Assembly (NCBI GenBank): GCA_963854835.1
Contig: OY978526.1
Span: 71,024,418 to 71,088,417 of the forward strand
DNA: 64,000 nt
Source: Megamerina dolium
Taxonomy: Eukaryota > Arthropoda > Insecta > Diptera > Megamerinidae
Direction of reading: 5' to 3'
In this document: piece after piece, positions 11,405 through 21,860 of the stretch
Layout of the letters: each line of letters opens with the position of its first letter
Position numbering within the stretch: the stretch's first letter is position 1
Made by a program: the position numbers and the translations under genes
The notes under the pieces: model-generated
The model's input: only the letters and a program-made list of their open reading frames with translations
What the model was told of the DNA's origin: nothing
Databases searched by the model: none

Positions 11405-12500
11405 CTTTTTATTCTAAAGCTAACAATACTTCAGACTGATAACATACACCCTCTATCAGGTGGATGATGCCTTCAAATCGGAGCTCGGAGCTCCATCCTC
11501 TATACATTTCCTCAATCTTCCCCTGTTCTTTACGTGAAAGTATCTGAACAGGGATAGACTTCGGTGAAACAGCCAGTCTTATGCCCTTCGTTATGGTGGC
11601 ATAGCTAACGCCGGGCTTCCTGGTGTTCGAAGGTTGTTTCGGTCCTGGTTTTGACACAGCTTTTGAAGCTGTCAGTTGATCGTGTTTCGTTGCAAGTTGC
11701 ATTTTACTGCCCGTCCCCTCTTCTCTGCGTTAATTTGCGGACTTGCCCTCAGATGGGCTGATTTCATTGGCTCCGCGTTTCCTCGCGTCTAGAGTAATGT
11801 TTGCACGCCAAGCACTATCTGCTTTGCGTCCTCTGGCGTTAAACCCTCTTTGAGATAGCGCAAGTACCATTTGACATCTGCGCTACCCTCAGAGTCCACA
11901 CGCCCCCAACTTTCTTTCAGTGTTTTTGTCACTGTACTAATCACTGTCCTTGGCGTCGACTCAAATGTATCAGGTACTTTGTAGTCTTTGCCTTCCGTCT
12001 GTCCTGCACCCTTTCGTTTAGGAGTTAATACTAGGCGATCCTGGAGTTATGACTCCGCATGATCTGCCAGTCGAGACGCGGTCTGTATACCCGCTTGCTT
12101 ATTTATTTTATTCAAAACGTTTTTGTTTCCATTTGAATCCCAAGAGTGTGGGGGAAAGTAGGTCCGCTGTATCATAGCCCCCGGTAACACAGTAAGCCCA
12201 CCGTTACTAACTGAGGCGGGCAGTTATCATTGAGTTAGATTCTGTTAGCGACTGGGCTATTTTTATACTGGCCCCCAGCCAGGCTGATTCTCCACACGGA
12301 AGGTATGACACCTTAATACAGCCAAGAGAAGAGGGAGAGAGATAGGTACTAGGATAGGGGAGGGGCGGAAGTAGGTACCTCTATCTTATGGAAGGCTCGG
12401 CGGCTCGAACGCCCTTCCTAGCCCCCATCCTTGGCTAACTGCCTTTGGCAGCCACCTAGCTGGCACCCACGAGGAGGGTTTGGAAGTAGATTTTTGCCAG
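11405..12500 (-). pseudogene. 5' UTR and ORF1 remnant of a Jockey-like non-LTR retrotransposon
   Basis: On the minus strand, an open frame at 11409-11702 gives SYATITKGIRLAVSPKSIPV and, further on, ELRFEGIIHLIEGV. This fits the DUF4780-like core seen in ORF1 (RNA-binding, gag-like) proteins of insect non-LTR elements. Upstream, in other frames (about 11750-12130), lie KWYLRYLKEGLTPEDAKQIV and VPDTFESTPRTVIS with stops. From about 12180 to 12500 the sequence is non-coding and shares words with 58888-59262: CCCAGTCGCTAAC, and a GGCAAAAATC...CCTCG-GGGTGCC terminus. Both are therefore likely 5' UTRs of one family, with the element start near 12500. No RT domain is present here, so this is a 5' fragment. 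Family placement is moderate confidence. Confidence 0.6.
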
Positions 12501-12758
12501 CCCTCATATACTTATACCTATACCCAATAGAAGAAATTCCTAAAAAGGTCCGTTATCCATACAAAAAACCTAACAACGATTTTTTTCTTCCAATTTTTTT
12601 TTTTTTATTTTTTTGCATAGACCCTTTGTAAGTCTATGTATGTATTTCTTTTAGAGTTGCTCAAGCTGAATCCAGTAGTGCTGGCCATTTTTCTACGCTA
12701 GCTCTGGTTTTCGAAATACGAGGGCAATTAGATACTTAAGTGCCATAAAATGGAAAAC
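12501..12758. other. Short spacer without features
   Basis: T-rich spacer between the LINE fragment and the SINE; nothing recognised. Confidence 0.5.
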
Positions 12759-12770
12759 TTATTTTGTTCC

Positions 12771-13115
12771 GTAGCTCAGTGGTTAGTGTGTTGGCCTTCT
12801 GATCTGTAGATCGTGGTTCAATCCACGACTGATGCATAACAAATTTTATATCGAATGATTTTTCTTTCGAACGGTACCCACCTATCGGCAAGCAATTGGC
12901 AATTCTTTCGACAGTAACCACTTGCCATGAAAAAGCGTCTAAAGGAACTCTGTGACAAAGCTTAGAAAAAGTGATATCACAAGGGTTCTGCCATTCGGAA
13001 CCGGCTAAAACAAGTAGGTCCCTTCTAATACTGTCCAAAATTTAACACGCACAATAGTAATGGAAGAGAAGCTCAGCCAATGAGCCCTTAGACGCTTTAA
13101 GTGCCACATTTTTTT
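12771..13115 (+). mobile_element. tRNA-derived SINE, full-length-looking copy
   Basis: The first 60-70 bases resemble a tRNA gene: box A-like GTAGCTCAGTGGTTAG at 12771 and box B GGTTCAATCC near 12815. No clean anticodon stem can be drawn, so it is not a functional tRNA. A tRNA-unrelated body of about 270 bp follows, shared with the inverted copy at 4280-4619, ending GTGCCACAT plus a T-rich tail. A perfect 12-bp direct repeat TTATTTTGTTCC flanks it (12759-12770 and 13116-13127), as expected for a target-site duplication. Pol III transcription from the internal boxes is expected from SINE biology. The open minus frame at 12736-13038 lies wholly in the SINE and is not a gene. Confidence 0.85.
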
Positions 13116-13427
13116 TTATTTTGTTCCATTTTCATCAAATTCGCGAGATTGTCTACTTCCAATGGCTATCCAAAGACAAACAAACTAAACGCTAAAATTT
13201 TGACAGTTGTTTACTAACAGATGGTACCTGTCAACTGCCAGTGTTCCGTTTAAAATTACTAAGCGGACATTTATTGGTGGTAGATTTTACAAAAATCTCC
13301 GTCCTCCGAGTCCAAGTTTTAGGTAAGAGAACAATAAAAAGTACCTTGGCGCTAGATTTGGTGAAGGAAGAAAGTGGTCGTGTCAAGCATTGAAATCCGT
13401 GAATCCGGCGCATTGTTTAAGTTCACA

Positions 13428-13945
13428 CGTGGCAAATATTGGTATGCAATTGGAATGGCTTATTGTTGCACGAGGATTCAATGATGCGTGGCACTTCCCA
13501 CACTGCAGTTGATGGAAAATATATTGTTATGAAGGCTCCAGCAAACGGATGTAATGTTTACTAAAATCATAAAGCATCCAGAAACAATTATTTGACTTGA
13601 GAGACACACACATTATTGTTCTCATGGGGATATCTGACGCAAAGTATCGCCTTTTGTACATTGACGTTGGTGTCAATGGTCATATTTCTGACAGTGGCTT
13701 TTTCCGCAATTGCTCATTTCATCGAGCAATGAGTGAGAGCCAAGCTACACCTGCCACCACCAAGTGTGCTGTTTGGCCATATTTTTTGGTTGCTGATGAC
13801 GCTTTTGCATTTAGAGCAACCTCAATGCTATTGAGCGCATATTCAATTATCATTTGTCCACAGCCAGATGAATGTAAGAAAACACATTTGGTATTTTATC
13901 TTCGAAATATCTTCGAAAAAAAATTAAAATCAAAATTAGAATAAT
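13428..13945 (+). pseudogene. PIF/Harbinger (DDE_Tnp_4) transposase relic
   Basis: Reading forward from about 13470, the phrases are AWHFPHC, then VDGKYIVMKAP, then a stop, then DTHIIVLMGISDAKYRLLYI, DVGVNGHISDSGFFRNC and YFLVADDAFAFRATSM. This matches the order of the HARBI1/ALP1-like nuclease domain of PIF/Harbinger transposases: the D in the VDGKYI block, then the ADDAF block holding the second acidic site. The frame ends at 13942, short of the third acidic residue, and has at least one internal stop near 13563. The N-terminal helices and the second (Myb-like) ORF are not seen. It is a dead fragment. Confidence 0.75.
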
Positions 13946-14716
13946 CTAAAAGTTAGAATCGACTTGTTTGATATATTTCCAATACAAAAATCTGTCAAAA
14001 AACCGGCTCTAATTTTATGATGAACTTACTTTGACAATATAACTACGCGCCATAGAGTTTTAAAATATCTATGAATTTCTGGAAACTGCGAGTGACATCA
14101 ACTATATTAAAAATAATGCATTCCATACATACCAGTGCATACTGTCCAATAATACTTATTTATCTGATATATTAAGTATACCTTGGTATGATGCAATAAT
14201 ATTGACACAGCCCCGTATGTTTTCTCATAAAAGTGTCTGTTCTCAAATATGTACCATCGCACTCTGTGCTCTTAGGAATTAATGAACATTCCCTACATAC
14301 ATATTTTTCGCTTCCCGATTAATAAATATTTCTACACTGTGATTAATATGCAAAACAAATATGTAGCACAAAAAATAGACAATATTCGAAAGTAAATAAA
14401 TAAAACTCATACTAACAAATGTACCATTATACACCACATGAGCACATTATTCTCCATAGTTATGGGTCGTATTTGGTTAATTTTTGTTTTATTTTTTGTG
14501 TTTTTTATTTTGTTGCGAATGTAATATTGTGTGTATTTTTGTAAAAAGCAATAAATTACGTTTAAACACAATATGAATACCAACCATTTTCCAATAATAA
14601 AAATTTGTAAATATGTACTAATTTTCCACAACATTGAGTAATATGTAAAATGTTAATTTTATTGTGCAAATTAATTGAAAAAAAAGAATTAAATAATAAA
14701 AAAAAAAATTATTATT
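13946..14716. other. AT-rich stretch upstream of the tRNA pair
   Basis: No gene recognised. The run of A at about 14699-14708 serves as the poly-T terminator of the minus-strand tRNA that follows. Confidence 0.5.
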
Positions 14717-14789
14717 TGGAGATGCGGGGCATCGATCCCCGTACCTCTCACATGCTAAGCGAGCGCTCTACCATCTGAGCTACATCCCC
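14717..14789 (-). tRNA. tRNA-Ala (anticodon AGC)
   Basis: On the minus strand the 73-nt sequence begins GGGGATGTAGCTCAG and ends GCATCTCCA. The acceptor stem GGGGATG pairs with CATCTCC (one G-T pair). The D arm is GCTCAGATGGTAGAGC, the anticodon arm CTCGC-TTAGCAT-GTGAG carries anticodon AGC, and the T arm CGGGGATCGATGCCCCG is intact. No intron and no encoded CCA. A run of A on the plus strand just below 14717 gives a T-rich Pol III terminator on the transcribed strand. All invariant positions look intact, so it is probably functional. Confidence 0.95.
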
Positions 14790-15033
14790 AAGTTGATTTC
14801 GTTTGATTTCTGTCGCATTTAAATACTGCCATTATAATTTATGTGAAATAAGCATTTATTTGTCATTAATTACACTTAAAAATAGAATCAAACAGAAATT
14901 TATTAATATAGGAAATTAAATAGTAACAAAACCTCCTTTGTATGAATACAAAAAAAAAAAAATTTAACTACAAAACAAAACAACTTTTTTTAATATAATC
15001 ACATTGAAAAAAAAGGGGGGAGCACCCGGAAGA

Positions 15034-15106
15034 TGTTTCCGCCCGGGTTCGAACCGGGGACCTTGTGCGTGTGAAGCACACGTGATAACCACTACACTAC
15101 GGAAAC
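15034..15106 (-). tRNA. tRNA-Val (anticodon CAC), copy 1
   Basis: The minus strand begins GTTTCCGTAGTGTAG and ends GCGGAAACA. The acceptor stem GTTTCCG/CGGAAAC is perfect, the anticodon arm GTGTG-CTTCACA-CGCAC carries anticodon CAC, and the T arm CCCGGTTCGAACCCGGG is intact. Length 73 nt, no intron. A run of eight A at about 15007-15014 on the plus strand gives the T-run terminator. The 73-nt sequence is identical to the copies at 38367 and 41220. Confidence 0.95.
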
Positions 15107-16110
15107 GAGTTGACGATTTTGGTCAAATAACATATTAATACCCCCAATCAACTATTCATTTATTCATATTGAAATTACATTTGATCTCTTTAATAATTAA
15201 TATATATTAAAAAATAAGTTTAATTGCATTTTCTCAAAATAATAACAAAAATTTTGAATTAACTCTCTGTATTATTAAAATTGCGATATTCAATCGTTTG
15301 TTTATTAAAACATGCTTACAAAGTCATTTACCTTAAATAACTCGTGAATGAATTTAGCGTTAAGATGTCAATAATACATATTTATATTCACCTAGGCCAA
15401 ATGTGTTTAGAAGTAAAAGAGAAATTGAAATATTAGGTAAATTAAATTCGCATAAAAATAATAAATAATTTAAAAAATATATATTGATAATATATAGAAT
15501 TAATAGAATAATACATATATTGAGAAATAATATTGATAATATATATGTATTACCTAAATCGTTAATAAAACTCTTCATATAAATTTGTTTGAAATCACTT
15601 TCACTTCCACTATATATCTGTTATATAAATGCAATTTTAAACCATTTTGAAAAATATTATACCCATAATATGTACATTTTTGACCAATTTTTGTATGGGA
15701 AATATGTCAAAGAATTCGATTCTAATTTAATTAAAGATGTTCTTAATTTTGACTATAACTACGAGCTGTTGTGTTATTTTTAAATGCGATTTGAATTTTT
15801 GCAGTCAGTTTGAAAATGCATATAGAACTTGAGAATTTTAAAATCACTATGAAATGACAGCTGCTTCGTTAAAAATTCCCTTTTTATTAGTGTGGCCATC
15901 ATGCTTCTTTTTTATTTATTCTTTAGAATTTTTTAGGCCAATGCTATGCAGACTGACATATGTTTGTAGAACACAGAATATTGATACTCAATTCGGCTCT
16001 AAATATTTTAATTCAGCTAGTGAGGATTTTTATTTAGCTTAATTTAATTTTTAAATAAATTTCCAACAAATTAAATTGTCAACACTATTTGAACTATGTT
16101 AATGGTTCGC
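15107..16110. other. AT-rich intergenic DNA
   Basis: Nothing recognised; frames at 15360-15578, 15589-15783 and 15854-16042 are low-complexity or motif-free. Confidence 0.5.
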
Positions 16111-16249
16111 TTATATACAGAGTGAGCCATTTAAAGTTTGGAATTAGAATCGGCTAAAAAAAAACTAATAGATATTTTTTCAGTCATAAATTTATTAAAA
16201 AGATTGGACTTTTGCATTTAAGAATGAAAAACCAAATTAACCCAAATTT

Positions 16250-16440
16250 TCAGTACATTTTCTTTTTTTTTTTTGACTTCAATCTTATGAATGGCAGCTC
16301 TAGATAGCCAGCGTAACTCTTATCCTTAACAGCTCCCGACAAAAAAGATTTCCATGGAATCAAATCACAGCACCTATTCGGCCAAATGACATCATAATTT
16401 CGGCTGATTATTCCTTTATCAAAGATATCCATCATTTTCT
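16250..16440 (-). pseudogene. C-terminal fragment of a DUF4817/DDE_3-type transposase
   Basis: The minus strand gives ISRNYDVIWPNRCCDLIPWKSF and GAVKDKSYA. These correspond to the W-P-x-R-S-C-D-L-T-P-L-D-F-F-L-W-G block of the same transposase type found complete-but-broken at 27452-28520. The second acidic motif of that block has decayed (LIPWKSF in place of LTPLDFF). It abuts mariner-derived coding sequence upstream without an obvious boundary. Confidence 0.55.
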
Positions 16441-16790
16441 TATTTTGGTGCACGTTAACCTGGAGAAGTGCTCTGCTTTTACTCAGGTGTATTGTCATGA
16501 ATCCATGTTTCGACCACGGTTACGGTGCAACAACTCGTTTGGATTGCGGTTGAACATCGTCAAACACTCTTTTGAAGTGTTCGCACGATTGTCTTTCTTG
16601 TGGATTGTGAGCAAATACGGCATCCATTTTGCGATAGGTCTTTCATTTTCAAATATTTATCTAAAATATAAAATGATTAAATTGATTTTCCGTTTGTCCA
16701 ATATCATTCCATCGATTCTATAGACAACTTCTGGCGTGAAGTCCTTTTTTGAGCGACCTGAACGTTCGGCGTAACTTGTTCCTGGTACGA
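16441..16790 (-). pseudogene. Mariner transposase relic
   Basis: The minus strand gives, from high to low coordinates, GRSKKDFTPEVVYRIDGMIL, then KWMPYLLTIHKKDNRANTSK, then ECLTMFNRNPNELLHR, then a frame change into TVVETWIHD. This order is the middle of a mariner transposase: the region between the two N-terminal HTH motifs, then the W-V-P-x-L-L-T block, then the E-T-W-I-H block at the first catalytic D (here E-T with a lesion). Stops and frameshifts abound. It then runs into a DUF4817-type transposase fragment at 16250-16440. Confidence 0.7.
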
Positions 16791-17189
16791 CCACAACGAA
16801 AATCACTTCTTAACCATTGATTACAGGGAACTTACTTCATTTACATTTTTGTTTTCGACTTTAAATAGCTGTTAAACACAAACTAAGTGACACAGCTTGC
16901 TCAAATTGTGACTTAGTTTATTAATGGATGATAGTTGACAGGAGCAATGTTGCATTATAAGTTATTACGCAGCCGCTTACTTATCTACCTGCTTAAAAAA
17001 CAATAAGGACAATAGATGGTAGACCAATTAGTGTTTTTTTAATATACATTATTTTCACAGTAACAGCTTTTCCCCACTGCAAACCTTGACAGAAGTCAGT
17101 ATCATATCTTCGCGGAATGAAATGAATCGCTTTACGCTTGAACGCAAATAATGTAAACCTTTTCCCAAGGCTAATGTTGTGTGGCCTAA
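16791..17189. other. Short intergenic stretch
   Basis: No feature recognised; some decayed transposon sequence is likely but not assignable. Confidence 0.4.
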
Positions 17190-17198
17190 ACAGTGCGT

Positions 17199-17345
17199 TT
17201 ATTGAAAATAAGTTCTTTCATCATTTCTGACGAAAGGCATTTCCATCTCGGCTATGTTAACAAACAAAATTACAGCATCTGGGGATCGGAAAACCCACAC
17301 GTGATCGCCAAGAAGCCAATGAATCCTCAGGAAAACATTTTTTTC
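17199..17345 (+). pseudogene. DUF4817/DDE_3-type transposase fragment (first catalytic D region)
   Basis: The plus strand gives FIISDERHFHLGYVNKQNYS and IWGSENPHVIAKKPMNPQ. This corresponds to the D-E-A-H-F-x-L-x-G-x-V-N-K-Q-N block surrounding the first catalytic aspartate in the family represented at 27452-28520. Here the aspartate is retained (SDERHF). The fragment is isolated, about 150 bp, with no N-terminal HTH and no later catalytic residues. Confidence 0.6.
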
Positions 17346-18638
17346 CATTCCCAGAATACTCCCAAGGTAAGTGTACAGAAATAATTGGAACAAATTAAAC
17401 GTTTTTTTGTTATACGATCTAATGTACTTACTTCCTAACAATATCAACCTTAGTGCAATATTATAGTAACGAGTACTATGTTATTCGCTACTTGTTGCAG
17501 GCAGAAAGTAATGACGTTGGCTTAACTAGACTACAAATATAATAAAGACGCGGATTTTGTCCTAATCTAAATTTCACTGGACATGTTTTTTTTTTTAAAT
17601 TATTTGACCTTGATTTTTGTTTTTATTTAATTTTTATTAATTTTTTCATCGTTCATAGTAATTTTAATATTTTTCTAAAAACTAAAAAACACAATATTTT
17701 AATTTGATGTACGATTTTATTTTCTTGAATTTAAAAACGCTATATTAAAAACTTATCATATCAGAGCTTTAAAAAATAATGTATGTAACCAAAAAATCGC
17801 AGAAAAATAAACATTTTGCCCCAATTGTTGTATATATCTTATTATCTTTCTTGGCACAATAGTCGTGGTATGCACTATATGCATGTATGATGAAGTGACC
17901 GCAGTAGTAAGGATAAATTGTGTGACCATACGATTGCATATAAATACATATGTGCAGCTACGTAAATTTTTAATGCATTGCTTCAAAGCGCAAGTGGTCA
18001 AACAAGCGTAACTAATCAATTTAGCAATTAATGTATTGACATATGATCGCTATGTGGTACATACGAGTACGTACTGTAATATATTTTATATATGAGCTGG
18101 CAAAGGTATAAGACGACATGTCATATTTGTTTCAGCGTAGAGCGAGTGAATGCCGGTGGACTTGCTGCGATGTGGTACACTTGCCTGAATGTTGGGTTGG
18201 GGGTATGGCTGCATCTATTGATGTAGTTGTGGTAGTTGTTAATATTAAACACACGGACACTTGTTTTTTCACTGTTTTTACATATATTTAATCGTTATTG
18301 AGAGGGAAAATGTCGCGCACTGTCGAGAAATTGGGGTTTTTATATATTTTATTTTATTTCAGTTTTGTTTATAATAATTTATAAATTTAATTTTTAACTG
18401 AGGAAAACACGCACTGCTTGAATAGTTGATCAACAATAAAAATAATTAAAGTGGAAAGTGATGAGATAAAGTAAAAGAAAAGAGAGTATGGCAGTGAGAG
18501 AAAGAGAGAATTAGAGAATTACAAATTGCGGAACGAATAGAATTATATTAGGGTTGCTAACCCTTGGAAACCTTATACGGGCAGTGCGCGACACACGGTT
18601 TCTGGCGTAGACAATATTAATAGATTATTTTTCTTGTT
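17346..18638. other. 3' flank of the first oxidoreductase gene
   Basis: No coding gene. From about 17960 there are patches shared with 28770-28890, such as GGTCAAACAAGCGTAACTAA (17996 and 28797) and ATTAATAGATTATTT (18616 and 28866). The downstream flank therefore belongs to the gene duplication. A GA-rich run lies near 18470-18520. Confidence 0.55.
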
Positions 18639-19083
18639 ACACACCAGCTGATTAAAGTAAGTTAAGAAGTTATAAATATGAAAGAAAACGATGCAGCGCT
18701 TTATAAGGGAACAACAAGATACATATATTCATTTATATAGAAAAACAAAAAAACAAAAAACAATGACAATGTAATTCAATTACTATAAAATTTCAAACTT
18801 TACTCCATATTTATGGTAACGTAATTCATCTATTAGATTCGTTTCGGCAAAAGCAACTCCAACACACCAGCTGATTAAAGTAAGTTAAGAAGTTATAAAT
18901 ATGAAAGAAAACGATGCAGCGCTTTATAAGGGAACAACAAGATACATATATTCATTTATTTAGAAAAACAAAAAAACAAAAAACAATGACAATGTAATTC
19001 AATTACTATAAAATTTCAAACTTTACTCCATATTTATGGTAACGTAATTCATCTATTAGATTCGTTTCGGCAAAAGCAACTCC
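18639..19083. repeat. Recent 223-bp tandem duplication covering the end of a terminal exon
   Basis: Two adjacent 223-bp units, 18639-18861 and 18862-19083 (approximate ends), begin ACACACCAGCTGATTAAAG and end GCAAAAGCAACTCC. I found only one clear difference between them (TTTATATAG versus TTTATTTAG). The inner unit contains the stop codon, the 3' UTR start and most of the last exon of the oxidoreductase gene. The outer unit is a stranded copy without the exon's splice acceptor, so it cannot be spliced in as an extra exon. Confidence 0.9.
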
Positions 19084-21179
19084 TGGAGGTAGTACACCAC
19101 CACTGAAAATGTATAAAATTTAAATTAAATATTTAATGGCACTAACTGAAGGCAAATTAAATGAATAATAAAATAATAAGTACGAATGTACTGATTAATA
19201 CCTTTCGGGCATTAGTGCGTTTTCCGTTAGAATTATTTTGGCTGCCTTTATAACCGCCATACTTGTGAAACCATAGATTGGATTTTTACCAGATACACGT
19301 GTTGTAAGTTTCTTATTTGGTCTATCTGTCAATGGTTGATCCCTAGACCAACCCCGTGCTTTAAAAGTCATTCGAAACTTGTGCGCATTCATGTTGTCCA
19401 CTGTTGGGCCCCTATGCGATGCTATACCCAATGAAAAAATATCTGGATAACGTAAGAGTAGGTTACGTGAACAACGGAAAAATGTCAGCGGTAAGATTAA
19501 CATGCCATACAATATCATTAATATCGTCCAGAAAAGAGATCTGAAAGTATTTCAATGTCAACGATACAAGTATGTGTTGAAAGTTATTCTCAAAACTTAA
19601 GTGAACTTACGTAAAACCAATATATGCCTCAAATTGTATCGGACGTTTATTTTCTATTTGATAACGTAATCTTTGCGATCGATTCACTACAGCACGATCG
19701 ACAGTATTCAATGGCATAAAATAGCTATTCAAAGATTGAGGCTTCTGTATATAGAATCTGTAAAAGAGTAAATATCAAAGTGTACTCGTATGTAGGATAT
19801 TTTTAAGAGGCTTAGGGCAAATTGGGAATTATTGGGACATGCGAAGTTCGCATTTTGTTAGAATTTAACGTACTCTGACTAATGTAATTTATTCTTCGTA
19901 TGACCCTATTAACCATTTTAAACTATTTTCATCTAACTTTGAAATAAAATATTGTTATTGGGTGACTTCACACCAAGCTCGTTACTGTGCTTAGTGTGAA
20001 GTCACCTATTATTATTATTTTTATAAGAAAACTCAACTGAATTTTCTTAATTATTTCGTTTCGCTTAATTTCAGCTATAGCATAAACACATACACACGCA
20101 CAGTGAGTCGAATTCCGATAACGGGTTTTTTTATTTTAAAATAATCTCAACTCTAGTGGCTTACACGCACACCACCACATGAATACACCGTTTACCTTGC
20201 ATGTGATGTGATTTTCGCGCCCTTTTCACCTAAACAAAAAAGCCATTTGGTCTACACAGCCCAAGGGGGGACTAATATGATGATTGAATGTGGCGTCTTC
20301 GCCAAAGTTAAGAAAGTTTTCTAACACATTATTCCCCAATTTCCACTATTCCTATATGTATTAACATACTTTTTTCGCAGTTTCGGTGTCAATGTTGGCA
20401 ATGTTATTTGACTATTAATTTTTCTCTCCAATCGAAACACCTCGAATACATTATTCATAACATAAATAGCACTCTCGTATGTACCATAGTGTAATAGAGT
20501 TTTTGATGATTTATCCTGATAGTCCATGAAATTTTCCCAATACATTTCCACTGAATTTATGGTGCCTATAATTTGGACAATTTTTCTTTATGGATTGTCC
20601 AACTAGAGTACTAGGCGTATAGCGAACCTTCAAAATTACGTTCCGTATAGACGACACCCATCTCAGCTGGTATAGATTCAAAACCACATGTCGATACAAT
20701 ATAGATGTTCTTCTCTTTTGCCATTTCATGATACAGCAATTGCATGCTATCAACATATTGTTGCTCGCCACTGACATCAACGTGATGCGTACCAGCTGCT
20801 ATGCAAGCCTTTATCACTGTCTCTCCATAGGTACGATATGGTCCACAACAATTGATAATAATTTTACAACTTTGTGCCATATTTTCAATGGATGCAATAT
20901 CTGCGATATCTGCCAATATGATCGGTATATGCCTTAAATCCTTTTCCACTTTATAACACATATCCTCACGTAACTGTTCCAATTTTCTCTATAAAAAAAT
21001 TACAACATCTTGTAACTGTATACGAGTATATCTTCTTTGTCTCGTATTCAAATTCAGACCTCATTTCTTCCGGCAATACCCCAGCTGAAACCGTCAAGCA
21101 TTTCCACAGCATCTTCCATTACATGCTGACCAGTAAAGCCAGTTGCTCCAAAAATAATTACATCTAATCTTCGAATCAT
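19006..21179 (-). CDS. Saccharopine dehydrogenase-like oxidoreductase, copy 1
   Basis: Six coding exons on the minus strand: 21060-21179, 20628-20988, 20370-20565, 19611-19757, 19202-19540 and 19006-19102, giving 419 aa. The protein starts MIRRLDVIIFGATGFTGQHV, a Rossmann G-x-T-G-x-T-G nucleotide-binding motif. NCCGPYRTYGETV, HHVDVSGEQQYVD and STCGFESIPAEMG follow, as in the SCCPDH family, and the C-terminus has GGVLPPGVAFAETNLI. A hydrophobic stretch (residues about 270-290) fits the membrane or lipid-droplet association known for the family; the substrate is not established. Exons 2-6 keep frame across GT-AG introns. The exon-1 donor is the weak GAG-GTCTGA, where copy 2 has AAG-GTGATG. Intron 3 (612 bp) holds an 18-bp-arm hairpin. 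Length fits the family (about 430 aa). Confidence 0.9.
19961..20006. other. 46-nt inverted repeat (hairpin) in intron 3
   Basis: Arms GGTGACTTCACACCAAGC and GCTTAGTGTGAAGTCACC pair over 18 bp with one mismatch around a 10-nt loop. It lies in the sense-strand intron of the oxidoreductase gene. It could be the paired ends of a tiny foldback element or a structured intronic RNA; nothing in the sequence decides. Confidence 0.8.
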
Positions 21180-21860
21180 GTTACAAATATTTCACGTTGT
21201 TTCTACAACACACTACCGACATAGACTAAAACTAGTTTAAATTTTGCTGTGTCATTTTGTTTGTTTGTTTTTTGTTTCTACTAAAGGCAATTGCATGAAT
21301 CCCACATATGCAGCTAGTACTCATCATCAGAAGAGTACTTTTGCTCAAGTACATACTCATATTTTCTTGTACTACTACTCACTTATATACTCGTTTTATA
21401 CTCAAATAGTACTCAAATCACACCGTTCAATTTTTTCTCTTCCCCTCTCTCTCTCTCTCTCTTACTTTATAAATAACAATAAAAAATAGCCTAAATTCTA
21501 AAAATATCATAATATTTTACGGCAAATATATGCAAATAATTACAATTCTTTCAATGACTCGTAAGTATTTCGTTTGAGTTATGAGTACTTACCTTTGAAA
21601 GGCTCGTCATTAAACTATTCATACTCATAACATAACCAAAGCAGTATTACTCTTTTCGTAATGTTTACATTTTTATTTTGTTTTAAAATTCATAAAAATA
21701 TGATTCGCTACAGAGCTTCAGTTTTTATTGTGTCCGCATTTTTAAATTACGATATTGCCAAGGTTGACAATAATAATAATTATTATACAGCACGCTACGC
21801 CAAACACATTGCCCTAATCGGTTTGATTATTGACAATATCGTATTTTTGTTTTTACTTAT
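21180..21860. promoter_or_regulatory. 5' flank of the first oxidoreductase gene, shared with the second
   Basis: Starting at the ATG, words such as ACCGACATAGACTAAAACT (21217 and 32148), a TTTGTTTGTTT block and an AAGGTTGACA...ATTGCTCTAAT(C)-GTTTG block (about 21760-21840 and 32240-32310) are shared in order with the flank of the second copy. Conservation suggests that the promoter was copied along with the gene. A CT dinucleotide run lies at about 21443-21461. No clear TATA box was found. Confidence 0.55.

Noticed and set aside
12771..12845. tRNA-like sequence with A and B boxes
   Set aside because: No proper acceptor or anticodon stem forms, it continues into a 270-bp body shared with another copy, and it has target duplications; it is a SINE head, not a tRNA gene.
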